This document shows, one piece after another, positions 41,987 to 50,846 of a stretch of DNA of 64,000 nt; within the stretch, counting starts at the first letter, position 1, and every line of letters starts with the position of its first letter. Below the pieces are notes generated by a model. That model worked only from the letters and a program-made list of their open reading frames with translations, ran no database searches and was not told where the DNA came from. The stretch is taken from contig NZ_JARP01000002.1 of assembly GCF_000708595.2 (NCBI RefSeq), forward strand, positions 682,001 through 746,000. The letters run 5' to 3'. The position numbers and the translations under genes were made by a program. Origin of the DNA: Flavobacterium sp. KJJ (GTDB lineage Bacteria; Bacteroidota; Bacteroidia; Flavobacteriales; Flavobacteriaceae).

Positions 41987-42841
41987 CTATCTAATAGTAT
42001 TATTTTGAATCAAATCGATATACAAGTTAATCTTGTCTTTCAATTCTTTTCTAGGCGTGATAAAGTCTAAGAAACCGTGCTCTAACAAAAATTCGGCAGT
42101 TTGAAAACCTTCTGGTAAATCTTTTCCTGTAGTATCACGTACAACACGCGGACCAGCAAAACCAATCAAAGCACCTGGCTCAGAGATATTAATATCTCCT
42201 AACATAGCGTAAGATGCAGTTGTTCCTCCAGTTGTAGGGTCTGTACAAAGAGAAATGTAGGGTAATTTCGCTTCTGCTAATTGAGCTAGTTTTACAGATG
42301 TTTTTGCTAATTGCATTAAAGAATAAGCAGCTTCCATCATACGAGCTCCACCTGATTTGGAAATCATTACAAAAGGCAATTTGTTTTTGATCGCATGATC
42401 AATACCTCTAGCAATTTTTTCTCCAACAACAGCTCCCATAGATCCTCCAATAAAGGCAAAATCCATACAGCAGATTACAAGTTCTTTTCCTTTAGATTTT
42501 CCCACTCCAGTACGCACAGCGTCTTTTAAGTGAGTTTTCTCCATTACATCTTTCAATCTTTCTGCATATTTTTTTGTATCCACAAAATGCAGAGGATCTT
42601 TAGAGGTCATGTTTTTATCTAACTCAACAAATTCGTTGTTGTCAAATAAAATTTCAAAATAGGTTGCGCTTCCAATTCGAACGTGAAAATCATCTTCTGG
42701 ACTTACAAATAAGTTTCTAGCTAATTCGTCAGCATCAATAATTTTTCCAGTAGGAGATTTGTACCACAATCCTTTCGGAACGTCCATTTTATCTTCAGTC
42801 GCAGTCGTAATCCCTTTTTCGTGTCTTTTAAACCAAGCCAT
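41987..42841 (-). CDS. accD: Acetyl-CoA carboxylase carboxyltransferase subunit beta (no zinc-finger cysteines)
   Basis: 284 residues, normal length. It forms the carboxyltransferase with AccA and transfers carboxyl from biotin to acetyl-CoA for fatty-acid synthesis. The crotonase-like core is well kept ([33 protein letters not shown]). The N-terminal zinc ribbon of most AccD proteins should supply four cysteines; here the positions read SPTG near 29-32 and SPED near 47-50, so all four are missing. I recall this from other flavobacteria, but it needs an alignment. A repeat-like region separates it from fbaA. Confidence 0.95.
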   Translation of the reverse strand: MAWFKRHEKGITTATEDKMDVPKGLWYKSPTGKIIDADELARNLFVSPEDDFHVRIGSATYFEILFDNNEFVELDKNMTSKDPLHFVDTKKYAERLKDVMEKTHLKDAVRTGVGKSKGKELVICCMDFAFIGGSMGAVVGEKIARGIDHAIKNKLPFVMISKSGGARMMEAAYSLMQLAKTSVKLAQLAEAKLPYISLCTDPTTGGTTASYAMLGDINISEPGALIGFAGPRVVRDTTGKDLPEGFQTAEFLLEHGFLDFITPRKELKDKINLYIDLIQNNTIR

Positions 42842-42854
42842 ATTGAATGTTTTT

Positions 42855-42915
42855 TTTGTTTCAGGTTTAAAGTTAAAAGTTGCTAAACCTGAAACCTGAA
42901 ACTTTAAACTTTTTT
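42855..42915. repeat. Intergenic repeat-like element, GTTTCAGG/CCTGAAAC type
   Basis: Variants of CAGGTTTAAAG, TAAACCTGAAAC and CTGAAACTTTAAAC in both orientations, forming a possible self-pairing structure between accD and fbaA. The same words occur at 53580-53647. Confidence 0.5.
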
Positions 42916-42916
42916 A

Positions 42917-43984
42917 TTATAGTGTGTTCACATTATTTAAATCTGCAAAAGCTTGTTCAAGTCTTGTGTTGAATGTCACTTCGCTTTCACGTACCCATTT
43001 TCTTGGGTCATAATATTTTTTGTTAGGAACATCAGCACCTTCTGGGTTACCAATTTGTGTTTTTAAATAGTCAATGTTTTTAACCATATAATCACGAATT
43101 CCTTCAGTGTATGCAAATTGTAAATCTGTATCGATGTTCATTTTGATAACTCCGTATCCAATTGCTTCTCTGATTTCTTCAAGTGTAGAACCTGAACCTC
43201 CGTGGAAAACAAAATCTACAGGATTAGCACCAGTGTTGAATTTGTTTTGAACGAAATCTTGAGAATTTTTTAAGATTTTTGGAGTTAATTTTACGTTTCC
43301 TGGTTTGTAAACACCGTGAACGTTTCCAAAAGCAGCAGCGATAGTAAATTTAGGGCTTACTTTAGATAATTCTTCGTAAGCATAAGCTACTTCTTCTGGC
43401 TGCGTGTATAATTTTGAGCTGTCTACATCAGAGTTGTCAACACCATCTTCTTCACCACCTGTAATACCAAGCTCGATTTCTAATGTCATACCCATTTTGC
43501 TCATTCTAGCTAAATATTCTTTACAGATTTCGATATTTTCTTCGATTGGCTCCTCAGACAAATCGATCATATGCGAACTGAATAATGGTTTTCCTGTTTC
43601 TGCAAAATGTTTTTCAGAAGCATCTAATAAACCATCAATCCAAGGCAAAAGTTTTTTTGCACAGTGGTCAGTATGTAAAATTACAGTTGCACCATAAGCT
43701 TCTGCTAAAGTATGAATGTGTTTTGCTCCAGCGATTCCACCAGCGATTGCTGATTTTTCGTTAGCGTTAGACAAACCTTTTCCAGCGTTAAATTGTGCTC
43801 CTCCGTTTGAAAATTGAATGATAACTGGCGCATTTAGTTTTGCTGCAGTTTCAAGAACTCCATTGATTGTGCTAGAACCAGTAACATTTACTGCTGGTAA
43901 TGCAAAACCTTTTTCTTTTGCATAATTAAAAATCTCTTGAACTTGATCTCCTGTAGCTACTCCCGGTTTAATATTGTGTGCCAT
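42917..43984 (-). CDS. fbaA: Class II fructose-bisphosphate aldolase
   Basis: 355 residues, typical of the class IIA enzyme. It cleaves fructose 1,6-bisphosphate into dihydroxyacetone phosphate and glyceraldehyde 3-phosphate in glycolysis, with zinc. Metal and substrate motifs include LHTDHCAKK, EIELGITGGEEDGV, NVHGVYKPG and VFHGGSGS. It starts at ATG 43984, with a TATTTTTG box at 44023-44030. It lies upstream of accD on the same strand, separated by a word-repeat region. Confidence 0.97.
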   Translation of the reverse strand: MAHNIKPGVATGDQVQEIFNYAKEKGFALPAVNVTGSSTINGVLETAAKLNAPVIIQFSNGGAQFNAGKGLSNANEKSAIAGGIAGAKHIHTLAEAYGATVILHTDHCAKKLLPWIDGLLDASEKHFAETGKPLFSSHMIDLSEEPIEENIEICKEYLARMSKMGMTLEIELGITGGEEDGVDNSDVDSSKLYTQPEEVAYAYEELSKVSPKFTIAAAFGNVHGVYKPGNVKLTPKILKNSQDFVQNKFNTGANPVDFVFHGGSGSTLEEIREAIGYGVIKMNIDTDLQFAYTEGIRDYMVKNIDYLKTQIGNPEGADVPNKKYYDPRKWVRESEVTFNTRLEQAFADLNNVNTL

Positions 43985-44022
43985 TGTAATTTTTTTTATA
44001 GTTGTTTTTAGTTTTTAGGTTG

Positions 44023-44030
44023 CAAAAATA
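44023..44030 (-). promoter_or_regulatory. Predicted -7 element of fbaA
   Basis: TATTTTTG followed by C on the minus strand, an exact TAnnTTTG match about 38 bases before the ATG. Confidence 0.55.
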
Positions 44031-44044
44031 AGAATTAATTAGCA

Positions 44045-46618
44045 TTAGAAAGGATAATTTATTCCAAAATTTAAAACCGAGTGCCCAAAATTGTATTCTT
44101 TAAACCAGCGATCTCCCTTCTCATGCGCCGGATTATAAGTCTTAAAACCTAAATCTAAACGAATAACAAAAAAGCTTAAATCGTATCGTAATCCGAATCC
44201 TGAGCCTAAAGCAATTTCAGCTAAATCGTTTACGCTGTTAAATTTTGCCTTCTCATCTATCACATTATCGAGCACATTCCAGATATTTCCAGCATCTGCA
44301 AAGACAGCTCCTTTGACATCGCCTAAAATTTTAAATCGAAATTCGGCACTAAGCGCGATTTTCATATTTGCCTCATTAAAATCATCCATTGCATCTGTGC
44401 TTCCTGGACCTAATGAGTAAGGCTGCCATGCACGGTTGTCATTAGAACCTCCCGAATAATAACTTCTTGAAAACGGAACATAATTTGAATTGCCAAACGG
44501 AATTGCGATTCCAAAAAAGCTTCTTACTGCTAATACTTTTTCTTTTCCAAAATCCCAGTGTTTGATGTAATCAAATTCTGTTTTTATATATTCTGAATAT
44601 TCTAAATTAAAGATCTCGTAATTGCCGCTAGTATTTTTAGGCAGACTTGCCAAATTTGAAATAGCGGACAATAAAGTTCCTGCAGATTCTATTTTTGTTT
44701 TAAACTGATAAAAAGTATTGTCTGCTAAATCCTTTTTTGTGGTCGTGGTAAAAGTATAGCTTGTAGCTAAAATAAAATCGTTTTCTGTCAAACGAACTCT
44801 TCTTTCTTCAATGCTTTCTACATCTCTATATTCAGCTCTGTCTGGCGTAAGTGCTGTTTGATTAGTTAAAACGTCATTAGTAAAACCGGCTGTTCCTTTT
44901 GGTATTGTCAGGTTTTCTTTGGCTTGTTCTTCCACCGTTTCTCCCCAGTTTGCAGGCCTTGTATTATAATCTTTACCAATATTATTTAATTCATCATATG
45001 ATGAAGTATAAACATTGAAGTAATTATCAGGATTTAAATTACGTACATACTGAGCATTAAGCAAATCAAGTTTGACAGTATTACGACGTTTTGGAGACCA
45101 ATTGTACGAGATTCCTCCCGTGAAATTTTCTTTATCTAAACCTATGTTTCGCTGTTTTGAAAATCCGGCAGCGATCGCAGTTGACGGAATCATCCTTTTC
45201 GGAATAATTTTCTCCGTTCCAAATGGCATCAAGATTCTCGGGAAATTCAATTTCATATCAAGGCCATATTCAGAGACATTGAAGAAATTATTATTTGGAT
45301 TTGCCATGTCTTTTGACGAGCCGATATTTGCACGTGCAGAAATTTCTAATGTTTCAGCGCGGTTAAATACATTTCTAATAGTTTCTGAAACGCTTCCTCC
45401 AAGACCAAAATCTTGAATATTAGAATGGGTTACATCGAAAGTTGCACCAAAACTATATTTTTTTCTTGGCGTAAGGTAAACATTGGCAATTAAAGACTGC
45501 GCTGTCGAATCGCGTTTATCAACTTCATATTGAATGGAAGGATAATTAAAAATCTTTAGATTGTTTAAATATCTTGAAGAAAGTGTTGTTCGTGTGTCTG
45601 AAAAATAACTTCCTTTATTAATAAAAACGGCATCAGTTATCGCGCGCGGTTTGTATTTTAATTTTTTGTAGCTGTACAGGTTAAAGTTGTTATAGGTCAC
45701 ACTATCACTAACTTTGCCTTTGGCATTTGTTGGCGAATAATCTGTGTAAATATTCACGTCACTAATTTTATATAATTTGAAAGGTTCTGTTCTGCTTGAA
45801 TCTCTTTCCTGAATATTGTTATTGCTGATTTTTAAATTGATATCGGCTTTGTTTTTTTTACCAATAGTATCGATATCAAAAGTAACATATGTTGGCTGGA
45901 AAAAATACGCACCATTATTTCTAAAATAAGTGGTAATACGATTTTTTTCTTCTTCAAAATCGGCGGTTCTATATTGATTGCCAGATTTTAAGACTGATGG
46001 TTCTTTGTTGGTTTTATACAATGAATCTAAGGCGGGAGTCAAGATAGTAGTTTTAATAGAATCTAAAGTGTAGGCTGGACCCGTAGTAATATTATAATTG
46101 ATTTTAGCTTTTTTAAATCCCACGCTATCTACGTTGAAATCGGTTTGAACATTAAAATATCCATTGTTGAAATAATAGAATTTTAAACGAAGCAATGTTT
46201 TTTTTGCTTTCGCAGTATCAATAATCACAGGAGCTTCACCGGTATTTTTTAAGAATTCGTGAATACCTTTGTATAAAAATGACTGTCCGAGGCGATCAAC
46301 CTGTTTTGCAGATAATATTTTAGCCTGACGTTCATATAAACCTGGATGATTTTTAAATTTTGCCTGATAAGTTGAGTCGGGATTTAAATTGGCTAAATTG
46401 TATAAATTCAAGCGTAATTTAAAACCAAGCAAGGTACCGTTCGGTTTTTGGTACATTTGATTTGACGCAGTTTCGTCGTTTGTAGACTTTCCGTTTACAA
46501 GAATATTATTTTTTACGAGAAGATTTTTTCCATCCGGAACTCTTTTTACGGCATTACAAGCAGAAATAAATATTGCTATTAGAATAAATGCTGTTATTTT
46601 TGTGGAATTCTTTTTCAA
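44045..46618 (-). CDS. tamL: Translocation and assembly module lipoprotein TamL
   Basis: 857 residues of the BamA/TamA (Omp85) superfamily. The N-terminus is a lipoprotein signal (IAIFISAC, Cys21), as in the Bacteroidota TamL variant. POTRA-like domains (about 130-340) precede a C-terminal 16-strand-type barrel (about 390-857) with DNRAWQPYSLGPGS and a closing FGINYPF. It helps insert or export outer-membrane material together with TamB, whose gene is not in this window. It starts at ATG 46618, with a TACTTTTG box just upstream. Confidence 0.9.
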   Translation of the reverse strand: MKKNSTKITAFILIAIFISACNAVKRVPDGKNLLVKNNILVNGKSTNDETASNQMYQKPNGTLLGFKLRLNLYNLANLNPDSTYQAKFKNHPGLYERQAKILSAKQVDRLGQSFLYKGIHEFLKNTGEAPVIIDTAKAKKTLLRLKFYYFNNGYFNVQTDFNVDSVGFKKAKINYNITTGPAYTLDSIKTTILTPALDSLYKTNKEPSVLKSGNQYRTADFEEEKNRITTYFRNNGAYFFQPTYVTFDIDTIGKKNKADINLKISNNNIQERDSSRTEPFKLYKISDVNIYTDYSPTNAKGKVSDSVTYNNFNLYSYKKLKYKPRAITDAVFINKGSYFSDTRTTLSSRYLNNLKIFNYPSIQYEVDKRDSTAQSLIANVYLTPRKKYSFGATFDVTHSNIQDFGLGGSVSETIRNVFNRAETLEISARANIGSSKDMANPNNNFFNVSEYGLDMKLNFPRILMPFGTEKIIPKRMIPSTAIAAGFSKQRNIGLDKENFTGGISYNWSPKRRNTVKLDLLNAQYVRNLNPDNYFNVYTSSYDELNNIGKDYNTRPANWGETVEEQAKENLTIPKGTAGFTNDVLTNQTALTPDRAEYRDVESIEERRVRLTENDFILATSYTFTTTTKKDLADNTFYQFKTKIESAGTLLSAISNLASLPKNTSGNYEIFNLEYSEYIKTEFDYIKHWDFGKEKVLAVRSFFGIAIPFGNSNYVPFSRSYYSGGSNDNRAWQPYSLGPGSTDAMDDFNEANMKIALSAEFRFKILGDVKGAVFADAGNIWNVLDNVIDEKAKFNSVNDLAEIALGSGFGLRYDLSFFVIRLDLGFKTYNPAHEKGDRWFKEYNFGHSVLNFGINYPF

Positions 46619-46638
46619 GTGTTCTTAAATATTTAATT

Positions 46639-46646
46639 CAAAAGTA
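46639..46646 (-). promoter_or_regulatory. Predicted -7 element of tamL
   Basis: TACTTTTG on the minus strand, exact consensus, 20 bases before the tamL ATG. Confidence 0.5.
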
Positions 46647-46655
46647 CATTATTTT

Positions 46656-47384
46656 ATGGTTAGTAAAAACCAAATAAAACTTATCTCAAGTTTACATCAA
46701 AAAAAGCAACGTTTTGCAAATCAATTATTTTTTGCTGAAGGAGTAAAAGTAATTCAAGAATTGTTGCAATCCAATTTTGAATTAGAGCATTTATACACAA
46801 CACAAAATGATTTTGAAGCGGTTCAGTCTTCAAAACGAACTCTTATTAATGAACAAGAACTTAAAAAAATAAGTGCTTTGTCGACTCCAAATTCTTGTTT
46901 GGCCGTTTTTAAAATTCCGGCCGAAAACAAAATGATCGACTCAGGTTTGATTTTGGCATTAGACGATATTCGTGATCCTGGAAATTTAGGAACAATTTTG
47001 CGCCTTTGCGATTGGTTTGGCATCAAACAAATTATTTGCTCTAAAGAAACTGTAGATATTTATAACCCGAAGGTTGTTCAGGCTACAATGGGATCTATAG
47101 CTAGAGTAAATGTAAATTATGTTGATTTAAAAACCGTTATTTCACAAACAAAAATAGCTGTTTTTGGAACTTTTATGGATGGACACAACATTTATCAATC
47201 TAATTTGCCTCAAAACGGAATCATCATTATGGGTAATGAAGCGAATGGAATTTCAGCAGAGATTGAAGAAATGGTGACAAGCCGACTTACAATTCCTAGA
47301 TTTGGAGAGCTGCAAAAAACTGAAAGTTTAAATGTAGCTACCGCAACAGCAATTATTCTTAGTGAATTTAAACGAAATAGTTAA
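46656..47384 (+). CDS. TrmH/SpoU-family RNA 2'-O-methyltransferase
   Basis: 242 residues. An N-terminal substrate-binding domain is followed by a SPOUT catalytic domain with the three motifs: DIRDPGNLGTILR (motif 1), IIMGNEANGIS (motif 2) and LNVATATAIIL (motif 3). It methylates the ribose 2'-OH of rRNA or tRNA using S-adenosylmethionine; the exact target nucleotide cannot be read from the sequence. It is divergent from tamL with only 37 bases between start codons. Confidence 0.92.
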   Translation: MVSKNQIKLISSLHQKKQRFANQLFFAEGVKVIQELLQSNFELEHLYTTQNDFEAVQSSKRTLINEQELKKISALSTPNSCLAVFKIPAENKMIDSGLILALDDIRDPGNLGTILRLCDWFGIKQIICSKETVDIYNPKVVQATMGSIARVNVNYVDLKTVISQTKIAVFGTFMDGHNIYQSNLPQNGIIIMGNEANGISAEIEEMVTSRLTIPRFGELQKTESLNVATATAIILSEFKRNS

Positions 47385-47393
47385 CTATTTGTT

Positions 47394-48101
47394 TTAATGA
47401 AAAGTGAAATTTATTAAAATAGCCCTTGATTTCATTGAGTCTATATTACCTGTCCATGGACTATTTGGGTCTTTATCACGAATTAATTCATCTGATATAC
47501 CAAACATACCTCTTATTGAAGGAGAGAAAATAAAGTATTCTGAGAAAATATCTATTCCAAAACCAACTTCATAAGCAGCTGTCCAAGGCTTTACTCTAAA
47601 TTTTTGTTCAGAATTGTCATCTTGAGATTTCGAGTTGCTTGATAAATTAAGCGTCGTCGACATCCCGCCAACTAAATACGGACGAATATTTCCAGTACGT
47701 AAGGATGAGAATTTTAAAAGTAAAGGAAAATGAATATAAGTACTGTTTACTTCTCTTAAATAATCGTTTTGAGAAGTGAAATTCGGGTAATATAAATCGC
47801 GTTTTGTATAGTACAAGCCAGGTTCAAAACGCAGATTGATATATTCCTGCAATCTTAAATCAGCGACAACACCAACATTAAAACCAGTCGTTTTCTTTAC
47901 CTGAATATCTTGATTCATGACATTTTTATAATCAAACTTAAAGTCAAAGCTGTTAAATCCTAAATAATATCCAAAGTAAAGGCGTTGCTTTTGCCAGTTT
48001 TCGAGATTAATAATGGGATCTTTGCTAAACATGCTTTTAGCAAATTGCGAATATCCGTTTGTCGATAAGACTAATAAAAGTAAGATTACTGTTTTTTTCA
48101 T
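47394..48101 (-). CDS. porT: PorT-like outer-membrane protein (type IX secretion-associated)
   Basis: 235 residues from the ATG at 48101, giving a clean signal peptide (about 1-18, ends NGYSQ). An eight-strand-type beta-barrel follows, with RLYFGYYLGFN, RFEPGLYYTKRDLY and the closing INFTFH. PorT is an outer-membrane component linked to the type IX secretion system. I identify it from the pattern and from its position directly after ubiE, a gene order I recall for flavobacteria. It begins one base after the ubiE stop. Confidence 0.75.
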   Translation of the reverse strand: MKKTVILLLLVLSTNGYSQFAKSMFSKDPIINLENWQKQRLYFGYYLGFNSFDFKFDYKNVMNQDIQVKKTTGFNVGVVADLRLQEYINLRFEPGLYYTKRDLYYPNFTSQNDYLREVNSTYIHFPLLLKFSSLRTGNIRPYLVGGMSTTLNLSSNSKSQDDNSEQKFRVKPWTAAYEVGFGIDIFSEYFIFSPSIRGMFGISDELIRDKDPNSPWTGNIDSMKSRAILINFTFH

Positions 48102-48102
48102 A

Positions 48103-48834
48103 CTATTTTTTAGAAGCAGAATAAATGGTTGCAACTCCAAAAGTTTGAGGCATAGCCACAACATCTATAAACCCAATTTTTCTCAAAATATTGTTTAACG
48201 CTTCTCCATAAGGAAAAACAGCAGCAGATTCTGATAAATATCCGTAAGCTGAATTGTCTTTAGAAAATAGTTTTCCGATAATAGGGAGTATATTTTTACT
48301 GTAAAATTTATATCCTTGTTTGTATGGCGTTTTATCAGGAACCGAAGTTTCTAAAATCACAAATACACCATTTGGTTTTAAAACTCTTAGAATTTCAGCA
48401 AAGCCTTTTTCTAAATTTTCAAAATTTCGAACACCAAAACTTACTGTTATAGCATCAAAATAATTATCCGCAAAAGGAATATTTTCAGAATCGCCTAAAA
48501 CTAAATCAATAGTATTAGAAAGGTTTTTTTCTGCAACTTTCTTTTTTCCAACTTCAAGCATTCCAGCAGAGATATCTAAGCCAATAATTTTCTCTGCATT
48601 TGTTTGAGCCATTAATATAGCAAGATCGCCTGTTCCTGTTGCAATGTCAAGAATGATTTTTGGTTTGCTGTCAGAAACGATTTTTAATACCTTTTTACGC
48701 CATTTGACATCAATTCCAAATGAAATTACGCGATTCAAATTGTCGTAGTTCCCAGATATGTTATCAAACATTTGGGCAACCTGCTCTTTTTTACCTAAAG
48801 AAGAGTCTTTATATGGAGTTATTTTTTCAGACAT
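48103..48834 (-). CDS. ubiE: Demethylmenaquinone methyltransferase UbiE/MenG
   Basis: 243 residues, standard length. It performs the C-methylation of demethylmenaquinone to menaquinone. The SAM-binding fold shows [20 protein letters not shown] and the family signature [13 protein letters not shown]. Also [19 protein letters not shown] near the C-terminus, visible as YGYLSESAA. It starts at ATG 48834, with a TATATTTGC box eight to fifteen bases upstream of a very short leader. Confidence 0.96.
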   Translation of the reverse strand: MSEKITPYKDSSLGKKEQVAQMFDNISGNYDNLNRVISFGIDVKWRKKVLKIVSDSKPKIILDIATGTGDLAILMAQTNAEKIIGLDISAGMLEVGKKKVAEKNLSNTIDLVLGDSENIPFADNYFDAITVSFGVRNFENLEKGFAEILRVLKPNGVFVILETSVPDKTPYKQGYKFYSKNILPIIGKLFSKDNSAYGYLSESAAVFPYGEALNNILRKIGFIDVVAMPQTFGVATIYSASKK

Positions 48835-48848
48835 TTTTTTTATTTACG

Positions 48849-48856
48849 CAAATATA
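48849..48856 (-). promoter_or_regulatory. Predicted -7 element of ubiE
   Basis: TATATTTG followed by CG on the minus strand, exact consensus, 14 bases before the ATG. Confidence 0.55.
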
Positions 48857-49394
48857 ATACAATCTGCCTTAACTGTAATTGCGTTTTTTAATTTGTGGAT
48901 TAAATGTTTTAAAAGAAGGCATTTAGCTCTGTTTATAAGTATGATTTTACTGCAAAATAACACTCACTAAAAGTGGGTATTTTAAAAAAATCACTAAAAG
49001 TGGGTATTGCGCAGTGCTTGATTTATGCTCAATTTTGCTAAAGATAAAATGATGAAAAATTTTAATGATTGATAGAATACAATGACTTAAATCAAATGGT
49101 TACTTTTTGCATTGGTAATTTCATTTGTTCTTGTAAGTAGTTTTCAAAGTATTGTTCTTCAAATTACAATGCTTTTTTAAAAAGTGCAAAATACGTTCTT
49201 AGGATTAAATTTGTTTTTGGAAATTTTAATTTTCTTGCCTTTAATATCTTAGTGGTATTTGTTATTAAAGGCTCTTTTGAGATTCATTCTCAATTAACAT
49301 TAAATGTTATTCAGTTATTTCAAATGTTTTAAACATTTGTGATTTTACGAAAACTATTTCCTGAAAGAGTCAGTTCTAAAATCAATCGTTTTTT
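48857..49394. other. Gene-free interval with duplicated palindromic element and possible decayed gene
   Basis: About 540 bases between ubiE and folA. It holds two copies of a CACTAAAAGTG element (48964-48981, 48991-49008) and a possible promoter downstream of them. The stretch 49095-49330 reads as hydrophobic protein-like sequence only if a frameshift at a T-run near 49175 is allowed. No intact coding sequence or RNA gene could be supported. Confidence 0.5.
48964..49008. repeat. Two direct copies of an 18-base element containing CACT-AAA-AGTG
   Basis: TCACTAAAAGTGGGTATT occurs at 48964-48981 and again at 48991-49008, a 27-base period. Each copy contains the short palindrome CACT/AGTG around AAA, so it resembles a tandem operator. 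Confidence 0.75.
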
Positions 49395-49424
49395 AAAAAA
49401 CATCCTCCAAAAGAGGATGTTTTT
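49395..49424 (-). terminator. Terminator of folA
   Basis: AAACATCCTC pairs with GAGGATGTTT around a four-base loop with T-runs on both sides. Confidence 0.85.
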
Positions 49425-49907
49425 TTATTTACGGATATAAGTTTCATAAGTGTAATCGTAAAGATGTTTTTCATCTTTAAAGTTTTCTTCAGTTTCGACT
49501 AACTGCCACTCGTTTTCATTTATTTTAGGAAAAAAAGCATCAGCATCAAAAGTGTGATGAACTTTTGTAATTTCTAGAATGTCGGCATGTGGTAATCCAA
49601 GATTGTAAATTTCGCCTCCTCCAATAATATATGAATCTTCATTTTCTGGACATACAGCAATTGCTTTTTCAATACTGTCTACAACAATACAGCCTTCAGA
49701 TTTATAATCAGGCTGACGTGTGATCACAACATGAACTCTATTAGGAAGCGGTTTAGGAAAACTTTCAAAAGTTTTTCTTCCCATAATAATGTGATGATTT
49801 GTGGTAAGCGATTTGAATCTTTTGAAATCATTAGGCAAATGCCAAACTAGTTCGTTGTTTTTTCCAAGGGCATTATTTTCGGCAACAGCCGCTATCATTA
49901 TAATCAT
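49425..49907 (-). CDS. folA: Dihydrofolate reductase
   Basis: 160 residues, typical. It reduces dihydrofolate to tetrahydrofolate with NADPH. Motifs are IAAVAENNALGKNNELVWHLPNDF, seen as ALGKNNELVWHLPNDF with the catalytic Asp, MGRKTFESF, and SYIIGGGEIY. It starts at ATG 49907; a second ATG follows three codons later. It is downstream of the 2TM gene with 12 bases between them. thyA lies about 1 kb away on the same strand in the same folate pathway. Confidence 0.96.
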   Translation of the reverse strand: MIIMIAAVAENNALGKNNELVWHLPNDFKRFKSLTTNHHIIMGRKTFESFPKPLPNRVHVVITRQPDYKSEGCIVVDSIEKAIAVCPENEDSYIIGGGEIYNLGLPHADILEITKVHHTFDADAFFPKINENEWQLVETEENFKDEKHLYDYTYETYIRK

Positions 49908-49919
49908 GGTAATCTAAAG

Positions 49920-50270
49920 CTAAATTTTGTGTTCTGTATCCTCATTTATTCTGGATTCTAACTGACTGATCCTTTTTTGCTGTAAAGCAACAAGTCTGTC
50001 AATTTGTTCTCTTTCCCATTTTTTATTCATAAATCTATCTGTAATATATACTTTTATAAAGTGTAAAATAAACAGAAAAAACCATATTGTAATAGCCCAA
50101 ATACACCAATTTTGATTGGTAGTTGTACTCGCGCCAAGGCCAAAAAATCTATTGCCAACAAATAAAAATAAACTTCCTAGCAGAAAAAGTACAAAATGAA
50201 AATATAGGATTTTCTTTTGTCTTATCCTTCTTCTTGCATATTCATATTGTTCGTGTACTTCTTTTTCCAT
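49920..50270 (-). CDS. 2TM domain-containing protein
   Basis: 116 residues. Two transmembrane helices (about 22-44 and 54-72) follow a basic N-terminal segment (RRRIRQKKI). The C-terminal half is charged and likely coiled (REQIDRLVALQQKRISQLES). It matches the 2TM domain family common in Bacteroidota, whose function is unknown. It is the first gene of a unit with folA. Confidence 0.8.
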   Translation of the reverse strand: MEKEVHEQYEYARRRIRQKKILYFHFVLFLLGSLFLFVGNRFFGLGASTTTNQNWCIWAITIWFFLFILHFIKVYITDRFMNKKWEREQIDRLVALQQKRISQLESRINEDTEHKI

Positions 50271-50469
50271 AAGATAATAATGTATGAGGTCATAAAGTTA
50301 GAATTTATTTTTGAAATCAGGAGTACTTTAGGAACGGATTATTTAAGCTGAATCGTGTTTGAAATCTGAAATCCAGAATTTAAGGTGGTGAAAATTACGG
50401 ATTTGCTCAAAATAATAATGCGTTTTTGATATTGTCGCAAATCGGATATTAAGATGTAGAAAATTCAGA

Positions 50470-50477
50470 TAGATTTG
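50470..50477 (+). promoter_or_regulatory. Predicted -7 element of the glycogen-binding-like gene
   Basis: TAGATTTG followed by CG, an exact consensus match 37 bases before the ATG at 50515. Confidence 0.5.
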
Positions 50478-50514
50478 CGTAATTTAGGTGTATCAATCTA
50501 AAAACTAAATAGTT

Positions 50515-50811
50515 ATGTCTTTAAAGAAGCAATTTATCAAAACAAAGCCAGTATGTAAAGTTACATTTTCTGTAGAAGCTAAAGATGCAAGTTCAGCTGC
50601 TGTAGTTGGAGATTTTAACAATTGGAATGCAGAAGAGGGAATGTTGAGCAAACTAAAAAACGGAACTTTTAAAGCGACTTATGACTTAGTGAAAGATGCA
50701 ATTTACGAGTTTAAGTACGTAATTGATGGAATTTACATTAATGATCCTGAGGCAGATTCTTATAAATGGAATGATTTTGCCGGAAGCGAAAATAGTGTTT
50801 TAGTAGTATAA
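50515..50811 (+). CDS. Isoamylase early-set/glycogen-binding domain protein
   Basis: 98 residues, a stand-alone CBM48/AMPK-beta-like immunoglobulin fold. The VVGDFNNWNAEEG and FEYKYVIDG-type patterns are present, seen here as AVVGDFNNWN and YEFKYVIDG. Such domains bind alpha-glucans. There is no catalytic domain and no signal peptide, so it is probably a cytoplasmic glycogen-associated protein. No glycogen genes are adjacent. A terminator follows directly. Confidence 0.87.
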   Translation: MSLKKQFIKTKPVCKVTFSVEAKDASSAAVVGDFNNWNAEEGMLSKLKNGTFKATYDLVKDAIYEFKYVIDGIYINDPEADSYKWNDFAGSENSVLVV

Positions 50812-50842
50812 AAAATCCGCTTAAGTAAGCGGATTTTTTTTA
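50810..50842 (+). terminator. Bidirectional terminator between the glycogen-binding gene and thyA
   Basis: AAAAATCCGCTTA pairs with TAAGCGGATTTTT. T-runs on both strands serve the two convergent genes. Confidence 0.88.
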
Positions 50843-50846
50843 AAAT

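Noticed and set aside
45072..45416. Plus-strand open frame opposite tamL
   Set aside because: It is antisense to a conserved gene and has no recognisable domain.
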